Shown piece by piece: positions 63,819-64,000 of a DNA stretch of 64,000 nt. This stretch comes from Flavobacterium psychrotrophum (GTDB lineage: Bacteria; Bacteroidota; Bacteroidia; Flavobacteriales; Flavobacteriaceae). The translations under genes and the position numbers were made by a program. The stretch spans positions 2,790,001 through 2,854,000 of the forward strand of contig NZ_CP031557.1 in assembly GCF_003403075.1 (NCBI RefSeq), given 5' to 3'. Under the pieces are notes generated by a model. The model searched no databases. It was not told where the DNA came from and was given only the letters and a program-made list of their open reading frames with translations. Within the stretch, counting starts at the first letter, position 1. Every line of letters begins with the position of its first letter.

Positions 63819-64000
63819 ATGGAACAGCAAATTGCGATTTACGATTCGCACAAAAAAGCAGTAGAAGCACTAAAGACATTAAAAGCACATGATTTCCCGT
63901 TAAGCGATGTATCTATAATAGGAAAAGCAGGCATAGACAACGAACACCTGCATCTTGACGAAACAGACAAGGCAACTAACGTTCCTGCTTATATAGGGCT
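63819..64000 (+). CDS. General stress protein 17M-like (YflT-type) protein, 3' end outside window
   Basis: The visible 60 codons start MEQQIAIYDSHKKAVEAL and continue with KTLKAHDFPLSDVSIIGKAG, matching the N-terminal beta-alpha-beta of the YflT/GspM (general stress protein 17M-like) domain, which often precedes membrane segments in Bacteroidota. The gene runs past 64000. The start is a clear ATG with an AT-rich leader carrying TAACTTTA at about -40. Role: stress-related by name only. Confidence 0.7.
   Translation, partial: MEQQIAIYDSHKKAVEALKTLKAHDFPLSDVSIIGKAGIDNEHLHLDETDKATNVPAYIG

Noticed and set aside
63592..63888. Minus-strand frame near the end of the window.
   Set aside because: It covers the start of the plus-strand YflT-type gene and the methyltransferase promoter region; no family features.

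Overview
The window looks like a chromosomal segment of a Bacteroidota bacterium, most probably Flavobacteriaceae and Flavobacterium-like. Supporting evidence: AT-rich DNA, TANNTTTG-type -7 promoter elements, a SusC/SusD pair, a DUF4295-L33-L28-FtsY neighbourhood, DUF4294 and DUF6095 proteins, and PAS kinases with an SHNLR-type H box. No rRNA, tRNA, CRISPR array, prophage or insertion sequence was recognised.

Layout. 1-13.3 kb is mostly housekeeping on the minus strand: a sensor kinase and receiver pair, XerD-type recombinase, DciA-like protein, FtsY, a DUF4295/L33/L28 cluster, CinA, a stand-alone Hpt protein, a FAH-family hydrolase, a DnaQ-type exonuclease, a VanX-like dipeptidase and KdsA. 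13.5-22 kb holds a YeeE/YedE transporter pair, an RraB-TPR gene broken by an in-frame amber codon, an esterase, a GH114 lipoprotein, LigA, RlmH and two tandem paralogous lipoproteins.

22-49.5 kb is a complete L-arabinose/arabinan utilisation locus. The plus-strand arm carries araA, a sodium/sugar symporter, a transaldolase-type enzyme, a split transketolase and a GH97 enzyme. The minus-strand arm runs susC-susD-GH51-GH43-GH43-GH43-GH51-araB-araD, followed by galM. The locus is bounded by a Nudix-related AraR regulator at 48.8 kb and an MFS transporter at 22-23.2 kb. SusCD would import arabinan oligosaccharides, the GH43/GH51/GH97 enzymes would release arabinose, AraA/AraB/AraD would make xylulose 5-phosphate, and transketolase plus the transaldolase-type enzyme would feed it into central metabolism. 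I find five copies of one 19-bp palindrome-like motif (AAGTGTA-N5-TACA-type) in front of the MFS gene, araA, araB, susC and araR. These are the predicted AraR operators and define the regulon from sequence alone.

49.5-64 kb holds a DUF4294 protein, an M42 peptidase, a GAF histidine kinase, an AraC regulator with a DUF779/alcohol dehydrogenase/aldehyde dehydrogenase group, outer-membrane phospholipase A, a DinB-like protein, MurQ, a ZIP metal transporter and a methyltransferase. The intergenic gaps of this part are rich in small inverted and dispersed repeats, including a perfect 33-bp-stem hairpin at 60.2 kb. I saw no convincing unknown defence or mobile system. The most informative novelties are the operator set, the amber-split RraB-TPR gene, the hairpins at cistron boundaries of the arabinan operon and the repeat families.
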